Positions 50,007-61,944 of a stretch of 64,000 nt of DNA are shown here, piece after piece; position 1 is the first letter of the stretch; the number at the start of each line of letters is the position of its first letter. A program made the translations under genes and the position numbers. The stretch is taken from positions 62,001 through 126,000 of the forward strand of contig JAECUM010003197.1 in NCBI GenBank assembly GCA_016617855.1, read 5' to 3'. Origin of the DNA: Megalonaias nervosa. Its lineage: Eukaryota > Mollusca > Bivalvia > Unionida > Unionidae. The notes beneath the pieces are model-generated. The model was given only the letters and a program-made list of their open reading frames with translations, was not told where the DNA came from and ran no database searches.

Positions 50007-50104
50007 CTGTAGGTTAAAACAAAAGATAATGAAATTGAATATGAATCCTTAAATCAATGCTATGTCATGTCATTCCAAACAACCAGCAATACCACTGGAA
50101 CATT

Positions 50105-50452
50105 AAATGTACGTCATTGTGATGTTTTGCGCCATTGATGAACTGTACCCATAGGAACGAATACTCTCATCAGGCTTGCCCATGATGAGGTGTACCCATA
50201 AAAATGAATATACCCATCAGGCTTGCCCATGATGAGGTGTACCCATAGAAATGAATACACCCATCAGGTTTGCCCATGATGAGGTGTACCCATAAAAATG
50301 AATATACCCATCAGGCTTGCCCATGATGAGGTGTACCCATAAAAATGAGTATACCCAGCAGGCTTGCCCATGATGAGGTGTACCCATAGAAATGAATACA
50401 CCCATCAGGTTTGCCCATGATGAGGTGTACCCATAGAAATGAATACACTGAT
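50105..50452. repeat. 47-bp tandem repeat, about 7 copies
   Basis: Unit 'gcttgcccatgatgaggtgt' plus 'acccataaaaatgaatatac' plus 'ccatcag'. It starts about 100 bp upstream of exon c. Confidence 0.95.
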
Positions 50453-50564
50453 CTGGTTTCATGACTGTACATTACAACATTATCAAAGAAATTGCATCAA
50501 CAGCAATAAAATAATGCAAAAGTTGATAACTATGTCTTGTTTGTGCTTTTCTGGTAAGACATCA

Positions 50565-50765
50565 ACTACATCAGAGTACACCAAATTTAAAAAACATATA
50601 CTGGTAAGCCATTCCTTGGCATTTCCATCACTGAGGCAAAATTGGCATAATTGGGAGAACATATAAGCAATTCCTTGACATTTTCAACAATGAGGCAAAC
50701 TTAACATCATTGATAAATCATATAAGCCATTTCTTAATATTTCCAACAATATGGCAAAATTGACA
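50565..50765. repeat. Diverged tandem repeat of about 58 bp, 3 copies
   Basis: Units 'taagccattccttggcattt' plus 'ccatcactgaggcaaaattg'. Confidence 0.75.
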
Positions 50766-51004
50766 GAACTGAAAAATCACCCTTTGCTGTGACATCTCTA
50801 TTCATAAAACTCATGATCAAATTTTCAATGATGTTCCTTCTTCAAAAGAATGTTTCATTGTTATTCCATGACTAAATAAATTATCAAACTCGCTCTGTTT
50901 TTGAAGAATGATTTGAAAACCAAAGAAATTATACATGGGTGATAGCAAAAGATTGCCATGAACTTTTGTTTCTGAATGAATTAGAAGTACATTTGAAATT
51001 CTGT

Positions 51005-51352
51005 TGTTATTATATTGTTGTCTAAATACAATGCAGTATATTTAAAATCCTGTGGGTATTACACTTTTGTCTAAATGAAATGAAATATATTTAAAATCCT
51101 GTTGGTATTACATTGTTGTCTAAATGAAATGCAGTATATTTAAAATCCTGTTGGTATTACACTGTTGTCTAAATGAAATGAAGTATATTTAAAATCCTGT
51201 TGGTATTACACCATCTAAATGAAATGCAGTATATTTAAAATCCTGTTGGTATTACACTGTTGTCTAAATAAAATGAAGTATATTTAAAATGTTTTTCATA
51301 TTACATTGTTGTCTATATGACATGCAGCACATTTATACTTCTGCATCTGTGT
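51005..51352. repeat. Tandem repeat of about 50 bp, about 7 copies
   Basis: Unit 'atttaaaatcctgttggtat' plus 'tacactgttgtctaaatgaa'. Confidence 0.9.
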
Positions 51353-51439
51353 TGCACAATGTATATCCTGGTGCAAATGACAAGTCACAAGAAAATGACA
51401 AGTCAGTTACAAGAAAATGACAAGTCACCGGAAAATGAT

Positions 51440-52080
51440 TTGATTGACGTGGATAAATCTGTCATGGAATTGTAGGTACTTTATGCATTATACCAAACTA
51501 AAATGTGTTCAGGTTTCATTTCCACATACAGCATTACCCTGAGAGTAGTTTATTTAAGTGTCATCAATTTTTTCAGAAATACTGAGTTTGGTTCACCCAT
51601 TGCTGCATGAGCAAAAGTGTCTGCACTGAGAAAACCAATTATGTTAAGTTCTCTGTCCATGGATTTCACCATAACTTGGGTACTTATCGAGTCAAGTCAG
51701 ACAGTAATATCACAACACAAGTTTTATCAGAAGCTGTCCACTTTACCAGATCGATCTTCATCTATAGAGGTATGTGAAATATAAAATTGCATTCTTTTCC
51801 TGCTATCCATAATATGTGGTAGAATTGTTTGATATATTGGATGTTTTCTGTATTTTAACATTTACTAATAGTCAGACCTATGTCATATAGAGTCATGCTA
51901 TTAGACAGACTCTAGTCTGTTTTCAAGCTAGCCATTTTAAAACTGAACAGATGAATTTAATTCATTTATACACTGCATGTATTACAGGATGAGAAAATGC
52001 CAGAGTTGTTATAATTCTGAGATTATTCTTATTGGATACAGATTCATGCATGAACCTGGTTATTATAATAATAATCATAC
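51440..52080. other. Non-coding intron sequence
   Basis: Nothing recognised on either strand. Confidence 0.4.
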
Positions 52081-52105
52081 AGCTGTTTTGATGAGCAAGT
52101 AACAT

Positions 52106-52131
52106 ATGCATGCATGCATGCATGCATGCAT
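52106..52131. repeat. (ATGC)n palindromic microsatellite
   Basis: About six ATGC units; each is self-complementary. Confidence 0.93.
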
Positions 52132-52199
52132 AATGTATATCATTGCATTTGTACTTGCCTGTGTCTCATGTATTACATGGCCACACAACAAACAAAACC

Positions 52200-52975
52200 A
52201 ATCATATGCAAAATCTGCTCATTAATATGCATAGATCTTGGTCATAATAAAATATTATTTATCCTGATGATATAAGCCTATTTACCAAGACTGATCAAAA
52301 TATGGAATAAAGTCAATGAAGTGTTGACAAGCTCAACCAATCGGATGCAAAATCACCTCATTAATATGCATAGATCATGCTCATAATTGTACTCATCCAA
52401 AATGTTAAAGATTAAGCTTATTTCCAAAGTGTAATAAAAACTGATTCAGATTCATAAATATAGTCTTTAGAGGGTGACAAACTCAGCCAATCAGATGCAA
52501 AATTGCTTCATTAATATGTATGGATTCTAAACATTATCAAAATCATGTCTGATCATGATCATACAAGTCTATATTGTAAGTTTAATCAAAATCAGATCAA
52601 AAATGTAGCCTCCAGCTTGGTAATAAGCTCAGCAAATTAGATGCCAGATCACTGTATTGACATCTGGGAATCTAGCTCATAACTGAAGATCTGAAGACAT
52701 AAACCCATATTCCAAGTTTGATCAAAACTGGATTACAGAAATGGCTTCCACAGTGATAACAAACTTAATCAATCAGATGCAAGATCGCTTCTTTAAGATA
52801 AGTGTATCTCACTCATTACTGAGCTTATTTGGGATCATGATGATAAGAGTAAATAGTCTATGTTTGATCCAAACTGGATCAGAAATAGTGCCTCCAGGGT
52901 AGTAACAACCAAACAGATGACAGATCACTTCGTTAATATGCATGAAGTTTGCTTATGATCAAACTCTTCTGAGAA
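52200..52975. repeat. Diverged tandem family of about 150 bp, locus 2
   Basis: About five units with 'ctcattaatatgcatagatc', 'gatcaaaatatggaataaag' and 'ctcagccaatcagatgcaaa'. Same family as 10926-11480. Confidence 0.8.
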
Positions 52976-53539
52976 ATTAATGATATGAGAGCCTTTTCCA
53001 AGTTTGATGGAATAAGAAAGTTAATATTTTAGCAAATTATGTTTCTGAGAATACTTACCTCATAAAATTTATAACAGGAACTGAAGTGTGTTTGCCTCCC
53101 ATATTCAGCCCTCACAAAGATGAAAATTTGTCTTTACATTTTATAAAGACAAAGGGCAATAAATCTTGTGCATTATCTCCCCTTTGCCATCAACTGGTGG
53201 TGTTAGTTTTAAGCTGAGCAGAACATCACAATGATGATTCTTGCATTGCTGGGTGGATGCGAGAGTATTAAAGCAACATGACTGGGTAAGAATTCTCAGA
53301 GAAAAATAATTTACCAACAAATTTGCTTTCTTCTTCAAATACATTTCCTGATCACATTAACATTAGGAGAAAAGGTAAAAAGTGGAGGGAATGTTGAACT
53401 TCCTACCTATGCCTCAGGTATTCTTAAATGGAGGATGCTTTGTTCAACATATGAAATATAACCCACTATCCTAACTTGAGAGCAGCACAGCTGATGTTAA
53501 AGACAAGATTTGAATCTGGAAGAAGAAATTAATTATTTT

Positions 53540-53945
53540 CTAGGCAAACCCAGGAAAAGCTGCAGAGGTTGTGCTGACATCAACTGGGTCTGGTAGTAAT
53601 CTGTGCAACCAAGACTGGACTTACCAGATTCAGACTGTGTCTCCAGAAGGTAGACTGTGCATGCCAGCCAACAGTCTCAATAATGTCTGGAATTAAAATA
53701 CTGTGGTCGAACACAAGGCTCACAGAATTTGCCCTGATTTCATGAGTAGAGAACTCATGAAGCAACTCTGTTCAGGTGAGACCTCAGAGTACACCATATG
53801 AATCACCCACCTCACCCATCATGTGACGGCTTCAGGGTTTATATTCTCCTTTCCAGGCTTACCAGGAAGAAAGAGGCATTTTCATGTTCTACAGAATTGT
53901 TTGGTTTGCATTAAGTAAATCTTGAAAGCCTGGACCAGATCCTGC
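53540..53945 (-). pseudogene. Tyrosine recombinase fragment of the DIRS-like element
   Basis: The minus strand shows LVQAFKIYLMQTKQF, then after a stop STHEIRANSVSLVF (the H-x-x-R box) and IIETVGWHAQSTFWRHSL. This matches the 'S-H-x-x-R...G-W...S-T-F...Y' pattern of DIRS recombinases. The catalytic Tyr position appears to be His-Ser, so the enzyme would be dead even without the stops. Confidence 0.75.
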
Positions 53946-53969
53946 AGCAATGATTCTTGGGGTTCATGT

Positions 53970-55085
53970 TGATACAGACAAGAGCTTGCATAATGACACT
54001 GAGGTTATGTGTTGATACAGACAAGAGTGTGTATAATGACATTCAAGGTATGTGTTGATACAGACAAGAGGGTGTACAATGCCATTCAGGGTATGTGTTG
54101 ATACAGACAATAGTGTAGACAAGAGGGTGTACAATGCCATTCAGGGTATGTGTTGATACAGTCAAGAGGGTGTACAATGCCATTCAGGGTATGTGTTGAT
54201 ACAGTCAAGAGGGTGTACAATAACATTCAGGGTATGTGTTGATACAGACAAGAGGGTGTACAATGCCATTCAGGGTATGTGTTGATACAGTCAAGAGGGT
54301 GTACAATAACATTCAGGGTATGTGTTGATACAGACAAGAGGGTGTACAATGCCATTCAGGGTATGTGTTGATACAGACATGAGGGTGTACAATGCCATTC
54401 AGGGTATGTGTTGATACAGACAAGAGGGTGTACAATGCCATTCAGGGTATGTGTTGATACAGTCAAGAGGGTGTACAATGACATTCAAGGTATGTGTTGA
54501 TACAGACAAGAGTGTGTACAATAACATTCATGGTATGTGTTGATACAGACAAGAGTGTGTATAATGACATTCATGGTATGTTTTGATAGAGACAAGGGGA
54601 TGTATAATGACATTCAGGGTATGTGTTGATACAGACAAGAGGATATATAATGACATTCAGGGTATGTGTTGATACAGACAAGAGGGTGTATAATGACATT
54701 CAGGGTATGTTTTGATAGAGACAAGGGGATGTATAATGACATTCAGGGTATGTGTTGATACAGACAAGAGGATATATAATGACATTCAGGGTATGTGTTG
54801 ATACAGACAAGAGGGTGTATAATGACATTCAGGGTATGTTTTGATAGAGACAAGGGGATGTATAATGACATTCAGGGTATGTGTTGATACAGACAAGAGG
54901 ATATATAATGACATTCAGGGTATGTGTTGATACAGACAAGAGGGTGTATAATGACATTCAGGGTATGTTTTGATAGAGACAAGGGGATGTATAATGACAT
55001 TCAGGGTATGTGTTGATACAGACAAGAGGATATATAATGACATTCAGGGTATGTGTTGATACAGACAAGAGGATATATAATGACA
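53970..55085. repeat. 43-bp minisatellite with a 129-bp higher-order unit, about 26 copies
   Basis: Unit 'gacattcagggtatgtgttg' plus 'atacagacaagagggtgtat' plus 'aat'. From about 54580 to 55080 three variant units (one with 'ttttgatagagacaagggga') repeat as a block of 129 bp, starting at 54581, 54710, 54839 and 54968. Confidence 0.95.
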
Positions 55086-55606
55086 CTGGCAAGGCAACTG
55101 GTTCTTGACAATGAAACCAGGTTGTGTCATAAGAACTGCTTAACCATCTGATCAAAACTGCAGACAGACCAGGTCCATGAAAAGAACATGTAATTGCCAC
55201 ACCCTGCATGTTGAATCTAATGCTATTAAGAACAGGTTTTGTACAATATGAACCTCAGTGAGGTCAAGGTTAAGAGCTTGAATTGTTTGAAATCAGCCAA
55301 GTCAGAACACAGGAAAAATTCCACTTGGGAAACAGTGAGATTTAGCGCACTGCAAGTCAAAGTTGACCAATAAGAGGTCTTTATCCTGACCATGATCCTT
55401 TCTGCCATGATGATGGAAAGTTAAGATATCTCGATGCTGTAGCTGTTAATACTAATCAGCACCAATTTTTTATCCTCAAAAATCCAGAAACTAAAGTCAG
55501 CTACTTGTGGAATTTAGGCACACAAAGGGATCTTGTTTCTGACTGTACAACAGTTCCTTATGTGTAGGGCCTTCTTGCTCAAGGGATTCTCTCCACAATC
55601 AAAGGT

Positions 55607-56557
55607 TTAAAATCTTTCCTTTGTAAAGGAAAGAATGAAGGAAGAGTCACTCTGGACATGGATGGAACAACTGCGCTGGGACTGTCTGAGAAGATTCAGT
55701 TTGACCAACGTCTTCCTGGGTACATCTATAACAATCCAGGACTTGTCCAAGTGGGGAGTGGTGATCAGAATCATTTTGCACTTCTGGCTGCCACATGCTG
55801 TACAATTTTTAGCACTAAGAATGGGGTTGGGAGGTGCAAAAGGCCTACAATTCTTCCCAATTGATAGAAAGGGCATTTAGTGTCCTTGCCTTGGGATCAA
55901 AAACTGGAGAGATGAAGGTGAGTAGACTGTAATTCCACCTGGTCACAAGAAGATCTATCATCAGATGCCAACATAGTGTGCAAAACTCTGATGAAAGAAC
56001 AATAGATGGGGGAACCATTCTGTACAGAGAATCTGACATTCCTGGACAAAGAACTGGACAAGACACTGAGTCTATCACAGTGAATGTATCTGATCTGGAT
56101 AGTGATGTCAAGACATACGCACCAATGTCAGAACTGCCATGCCAAGAGGCATAGGTTGATTGATTTGGTACTAGCCCTCAGTCTGCAAACCAAAGAAATT
56201 TCTGTGAGGATGGATTGATGGGAAGCTGAAAGTATGCATTGAACAGGTTGAGACTGATAGCAAACTCTTACAGACAAATGTTAGAGAGGGTCTGTAAGTC
56301 TCTGGTGGGTGAGCAGCATGGTGGAGGGACAGTTTCTGAGCTGTCTGCATCTTCACTTTCTATCTCTTCCCGCTAAATAGCAACGGTGAACCGAACTGAG
56401 TGCTCCACAGGATCAGAGCATAATGTAGCTTGAGCAAGGTGGAATGTTTGCATGCATCATGCTGCACAAGGTCCAGGTTAGCACAAGCAGCCTGTGCACT
56501 TGCCATAATGTGGCAGATCACCCTGTCAATAACCTTAGCTATCCTGGCCATTGACAA
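55607..56557 (-). pseudogene. DIRS-type reverse transcriptase/connection fragment
   Basis: In pieces: IDLLVTRWNYSLLTF followed by SPVFDPKARTLNALSINWEE and FAPPNPILSA, the DIRS pattern 'D-L-F-A-T-x-x-N...S-P-x-x-D-P-x-A...D-A-L-S-x-x-W...A-x-P-P'. Upstream, at 56360-56557, MARIAKVIDRVICHIMASAQ resembles the helix ahead of it. Frame changes separate the parts. Confidence 0.75.
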
Positions 56558-57792
56558 CCAGGCATAATCATTTCCAGGTTTAAATATGTGATCTTAAAAA
56601 TTGCTAGCAATGCCAAGTTCAAAAAACAATACTGTATACCAGCTTTGATTTCAAATGATAAATGCCTTTTTAAATTTTTTTAATAAAGCAGGCCATGTCA
56701 GATTGACATGATAATTTTTGTCTAATGCTGGGAGATCAGTGGAAAAAGCATTTGACTGAGTTTTGTACCAGCAGGCTTAGAAGATCACTGGTAACTGGCT
56801 CTCATAGAGACTTTAGAATTCCCTGGGTCACTGATCCTGTTGACTGAGCAGTCATCAATTTCCTTATTTTTTAAGGACTGCAGTAGGAGACAGAAGTAGG
56901 GACTCACTTCTTTATTGTCAAATAAGCTGAGGCCTTGACCTTGTTGACTGAGGTAAAAGTTGGAGGTGGTTAGCATTCCAAAACTACCTGTTCCAAATAA
57001 CAACCCTTAACCACAAATTAAAGCTGAATTCAGTCTGCTCCATAGTGGGATCTGAGTAAAGATGACCATCATCCCAACACTCAGTATGTGGTTGTCCTCA
57101 TTCAGATCAATCTCTGTGTCCGGATAATACATGCCCATTGGAATAGTAGAAGCATCGCCTTCATCCCCAAGACCCCCCCAAATAGTAAGCTGTGAGGAAA
57201 TTGGGCTAGCCATATCAGCAGGATGAAGCTGTATGGACAGCTGATTGATAGACAAAAGGTCTGTACTCGTATTGAAGGTATGGACAGTAGTGCATACAGC
57301 TCTGCAAATGGATGGTTTGCAATGGAAGGAGGGCAGACAGATCCATCACTAAGATCCTCATATGGGTTAATATTCCAGAGCCCTACCAGCACAGGCATAG
57401 GAAGGTTTACTAATGAAGCCAAGCAGCCATTAGATTACATGTATTGAGAACCAGACAGGCAGTCGACAGCTGAGACAGCATCACAGAAAAGTGTTGTATG
57501 AGAGGTACTAATCCCATGCATCCACACATACAGACTCAAGGGCCCTGCTCAGACATGGGGGAGAGGGCATTACTGTAATGCCTAAGAATGGGGGACACTC
57601 CCCCAAACTATCAAAATCATCATACGAGGTAGAAGAAGAATATACAGGTAGAAAATGACCAGAACTAACTAAATCATTGCCTTCTGCACAAGGCAACATA
57701 TTTGTAGTTCCAATGAAGGCAAAGGTGACAGAGAAGACAAGTCAGCAGCCCCAGGTTCCTCCAATTCCGCAGATGCTAGTGTACATCATATC

Positions 57793-57796
<4 letters not shown>

Positions 57797-57831
<35 letters not shown>
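57797..57831. repeat. (GT)n microsatellite
   Basis: About 17 GT units. Confidence 0.97.
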
Positions 57832-58640
57832 CCCAGTGATAACCCCACAAGGTTGGCCAGCAACTATGTGTTACATAGCTTACACACTGCATGTTGCTGA
57901 TGAGGTACATTTGGTGCAGACTAGACAAGATTAGTAAACATTAAATTTCTTAAAATAAATGCATTTTACCAAATTGACTAAAATGACAAAACAAAAGGAA
58001 AAATATTGATAAATTAACAACTTGACTGTGGTAACAAGAAGCCATTAACACCCAGTGATACACAATCACTGTTTAGGAAGCATGCAGTGAGGATAAAAAA
58101 GGAATCAATATAATATAAGTTATTTGATACCATGCTGAAGAATGTGGTCCGAGACCACAAAAAAATGTCTGTCTATTTATAAAAATTACATAAAGCTTGG
58201 TAAAAATAACAAAATGTATACCACCTGTAATACAATCCATACCACAACAGAATAAAATAAACCTGACAAGATGGCTGATATTACGTAAAAAACTCACTGA
58301 TTTTGGGAGGTGAAGTAAATGATGCTACCAGTTCAATGACAAAAGCTGAAAACTAGTGCCACCTGCTGACAGCAAGGGAAGGTAATGGACAGGAGTTATT
58401 GCTCCTTACCTATATAAGATGGAATGGAAAGACAAATTTTCATCTTTTGGGAGGGCAAGACTGAGGAGGTTGCAAGCTAATATTCCTAACATTAGATGTG
58501 ATCTAGAAATGTATCTGAATGAGAAATATGGACTCCACAGTGTGGAAAAGTAATTACTGATGGACAACTCATGATGGATACAAAATATACCATAAATTCA
58601 CTTGACCATACAGCCAGGCAAACTTTTGAAAGAAAGGTTT
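57832..58640. other. Non-coding intron sequence
   Basis: Nothing recognised beyond the old-repeat phrase 'aggagttattgctccttacc'. Confidence 0.4.
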
Positions 58641-58649
58641 GAAATGAAT

Positions 58650-58835
58650 GTAATATTTTTAAGCAATTAGATAATGAACATCACAGAATGTTCATTTTAT
58701 AACTTTGATAAATAAATTATTTGTTAAGTTTTACAAAACTTGTCCATTTTGTTTCTTTCTGTTACTTAGTATTTGATCACAGAGTCATAATAGTGACAAT
58801 AATTACTAATGATAAATGAAATGATACAATATGCC
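58650..58835. mobile_element. TIR-element family A, copy 4 (end fragment)
   Basis: 'gataaataaattatttgtta' and 'cttagtatttgatcacagag' plus 'tcataat' match the terminal region of copies 1-3 in reverse orientation. Confidence 0.65.
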
Positions 58836-58854
58836 CTAATAATAATTAGACTCA

Positions 58855-59288
58855 GCACTAAAATATCCCTGCTTTCAATAGCAACAATGGACTTCAAAGT
58901 TATTAATAAATGGTCAAATTATTCTACTTTGAATAGCTAAAAATGGACTTCAAATTACTGTTTTCAATAGCAAAAATGGACTTCAAATTATTAATAAATT
59001 TTCAAATTACCCTGCTTTCAATAGCAACAATGAACTTCACACAATTAATAAATGGTCAAATTACCCTGCTTTCAACAGCAACAATGAACTTCTGACAATT
59101 AATAAATGGTCAAATTACCCTGCTTTCAATAGCAACAATGAACTTCAAACAATTAATAAATGGTCAAATTACCCTGCTTTCAATAGCAACAATGAACTTC
59201 AAACAATTAATAAATGGCCAAATTACCCTGCTTTCAATAGGAAAAACTGGACTTAAATGTATGAATAAACGTTCAAATTACCATTTTT
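58855..59288. repeat. 58-bp tandem repeat, about 7 copies
   Basis: Unit 'ttaccctgctttcaatagca' plus 'acaatgaacttcaaacaatt' plus 'aataaatggtcaaa'. Ends about 70 bp from exon b's donor. Confidence 0.93.
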
Positions 59289-59359
59289 TTTTTTTTACAG
59301 TTAACTGAACTGTGAAATCTTCACTTAAAGATAATGCCCAACAGAAACTAGAAACTTAC

Positions 59360-59482
59360 CATCAAGAAAGTTGTGAAGAAAAGTTATAGTTTGAATCCAT
59401 CTCTCTTTCCCCATCGAGGCAGATATATCCACAAGCAGTACTGTATCAAATCCTGTTCCTCTGGAACTTTTAAGATCAGATC
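59360..59482 (-). CDS. Exon b: VWA beta-strand 1 with the MIDAS DxSxS motif
   Basis: One hundred and twenty-three bases with a 'ttgtcacag' acceptor and 'gtaagt' donor. The peptide contains FDTVLLVDISASMGKERW, the first strand of a VWA domain. The Asp, Ser and Ser of DISAS are the metal-coordinating MIDAS residues, so metal binding should be retained. The following ITFLHNFLD is the first helix. It enters and leaves with a split codon that fits exons a and c. It sits between a 58-bp array (58.86-59.29 kb) and a 42-bp array (from 59.56 kb). Confidence 0.92.
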
Positions 59483-59559
59483 CTGTGACAATAGTAATTA
59501 CTTACATTTAAATTTCAATTTAATATATTAAAAAAGATAAAAAGAACAAAACTAAGCAA

Positions 59560-60062
59560 TGTCGTATCACTCAGATAAATGGTCTACTGTAATGTATTAT
59601 CAATCAAATAAATGGTCCACTGTAATTTCTCTAATGTCATATCACTCAAATAAATGGAATTCTGTAATGTCTCTAATATCATAGCACTCAGATAATGGCC
59701 TACTGCTGTATTATCTCTAATGTCATATCACTGAGACAAATGGTCTACTGTATTTTTGCTAATGCATTATCACTCTTATAAATGGCATACTGTAATGTCT
59801 TTAACCAATATCATATCACTCAGATAAAATGGTCTACTGTATTATCTCTAACATCATATCACTCACATAAATGGTTTACTGTATTATCTCTAATGTCACA
59901 TCACTCATATAAATGGCTTACTGTATTATCTCTAATGTCATATCACTCATATAAATGGTTTACTGTATTATCTCTAATGTCATGTCACTCAGATAAATGG
60001 TCTATTGTATTATCTCTAATGTCATATCACTCAGATAAAAGGTCTACTGTATTATCTCTAAT
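59560..60062. repeat. 42-bp tandem repeat, about 12 copies
   Basis: Unit 'gtattatctctaatgtcata' plus 'tcactcagataaatggtcta' plus 'ct'. The last seven copies are in one open frame that runs into the LINE remnant by chance. Confidence 0.93.
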
Positions 60063-60420
60063 ACTCTTATTTGCTGATGATGTAGCTAACTGCATAGATA
60101 CAACAATAACATTGCAACAACTGATACACATAATAGAGTGCTTCTGAACTACTATTGGAATTGTAGTTAGCAAGGATAAGACAAAATTGAATTTTGTAAT
60201 GGAGGACCTTTAAGGAATTATGAAAAGTGGTTTTTAAATGGGGCACAATTTAGTACAGTTCTCATTTTACAAATATATGGATCTTGTGCTTACACCCAAA
60301 TTATCCTGAACAAAGGCTAAAGAAATATTAGTAACTCAGAGTATAAAATCTGTTATGGCAATCGTTTATTATATATTACATATTACATACATGTGAATCT
60401 ACTTGTGGTAGGTGAAAAAT
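60063..60420 (+). pseudogene. Non-LTR retrotransposon (LINE) reverse transcriptase fragment
   Basis: It opens with LLFADDVANCIDTTITLQQL, the F-A-D-D catalytic box of LINE reverse transcriptases. Frame-shifted KDKTKLNF and FYKYMDLVLTPKLS, the standard 'K-T-K' and 'Y-L-G' motifs, follow. 5' truncated, with several stops. Confidence 0.88.
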
Positions 60421-61404
60421 ACAATATTAAAGGCTGACTACTGCACAACCCTTTTATAATTGAAACCTACCACTTTTGAAAATTTGTATGTTTCAAAGGT
60501 ATGCATCTTTTGTAATTCATGCACATAAATTCAGTTCAATCCCAAGATAAAACATATCATTTTACAGTATATTACAAGACAATTTTAATGTTGAGATTAA
60601 ATTTTCATAAAGGCATAAATATACATCATGTATTTTTATTGTTTATTTAATGTCTAAATCAATTTTATTTTTTTAAATTAACAGTGGTGAAGCCTATCAA
60701 CAGATTTTGGATCTAAGCCACAAAGAGAAAGAAGTCCTTGCGGAAGAGAAAGAAGTCCTTGTGGATGAGACTCAGATATACATCTTAAGTCCAAGTCAAA
60801 AATGTCTTTGTGGAGATAGCATAACTTGGAGGACTACTGGAAAGCAGTCACCAACCTTACATAACAGCAACAGGAAAGTGAAGCTAGGAGTTCTAATCCA
60901 TTCTTTGCAAAATACTAAGTGATTGAGGGGGAAATCTGGACCAGAGAACTAATGAGAGGCTGTTAAGTGTGAAGCTTCATTATCACAGTGAATGCCATCA
61001 GTGGTCACCAGAACGTAACCTTGTGAAGAAAACTAAAAATACTACTGGATGTTATTAAAAAATCTTTTCAGTGAATTTTCAGATAAAAACTTTTCCTTTT
61101 ACAGCAATTGACAATATACAAACTCATATTAATTAATGTAATATCAGAATTTAAATCCAATTTATGCTCAAAATTTGCTGTTTTATTATACTACAAAGAG
61201 AATACATATTATGACAAAAAATGCACTTATTTTGTTTTTGAGCCCCTCAAGGAATGTCAAATTTATGCCGATAAAAAATTCAGTGCAGGTTTAGAAGCCA
61301 ATATACTGATCAACACTTTGAAATTTAATGGTATGAGATTCTGGTTCTGTCACATGTACATATTACCAAAGGAAATTTGGGTACTTTAGTTACGTAGATG
61401 TCTT
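60421..61404. other. Sequence separating the two LINE fragments
   Basis: About 1 kb without a recognised family. A short 'gaagtccttgcggaagagaa' duplication is at 60733. It may be an insertion into the LINE; no target duplication seen. Confidence 0.4.
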
Positions 61405-61800
61405 TAAAATAGTTGATACTATCATAAAACTTTTATTACGTTATGGTTCTAAAACATGTATTCAGAATGTATCGAAAGGGTTCCAAGCTGCTTCTGCAAA
61501 CAATATCCATGTATCTTGAGTAATTTGAATAATTATGTGGCAAATTACTGTTATATGTTACATATTACTCTAGGTGTGTTAAATATTGGTGTAATTGCTA
61601 CATATGAATAGGAACAGATACTGAGCAGAATGCAACAAAAAACTTAAATCATCCAATGATAACAGATGTGTGACATGGCATGATGTGAGATATTTATTAC
61701 TTAGCTATAGTTTTGGCTTTGTGTGGATATTGCAAATGATACAAACATGCATCTAATACACAGATAACCTGAATGCAAAGATATATAAATTCAAACTAAA
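61405..61800 (+). pseudogene. LINE C-terminal fragment
   Basis: Decayed frames show IERVPSCFCKQYPC and SNLNNYVANY, then FWLCVDIAND, which resemble the region after the reverse transcriptase in the same LINE group. It is probably the continuation of the 60.06-kb fragment, separated by about 1 kb of unrelated sequence. Confidence 0.65.
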
Positions 61801-61944
61801 TATACATTACTTCCATATCAACATTCAATTTTCATTTAATATTTTTTATTCATATAACAAAATATTTATGATTTACATGCAATGTTGTGATAATAAGTTG
61901 TCAGAGTTATCTCCTCTGCAGCTGCATTATATTAATGATCATAC

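Larger units (their letters stand above)
53080..57720 (-). mobile_element. DIRS-like (tyrosine-recombinase) retroelement, decayed
   Basis: From high to low coordinates on the minus strand I see an acidic/Ser-rich ORF1-like piece (about 57510-57700, YSSSTSYDDFDSLGE), a reverse-transcriptase region end (about 55610-56560), an interrupting 43-bp array, and a tyrosine recombinase C-terminus (about 53540-53940). Several frameshifts and stops. It lies in intron 2 in the same orientation as the host gene. Outer boundaries are estimates, as terminal repeats were not resolved. Confidence 0.75.

Noticed and set aside
59782..60147. 121-codon plus-strand ORF
   Set aside because: It fuses part of a 42-bp array with the start of a LINE remnant; there is no single gene here.
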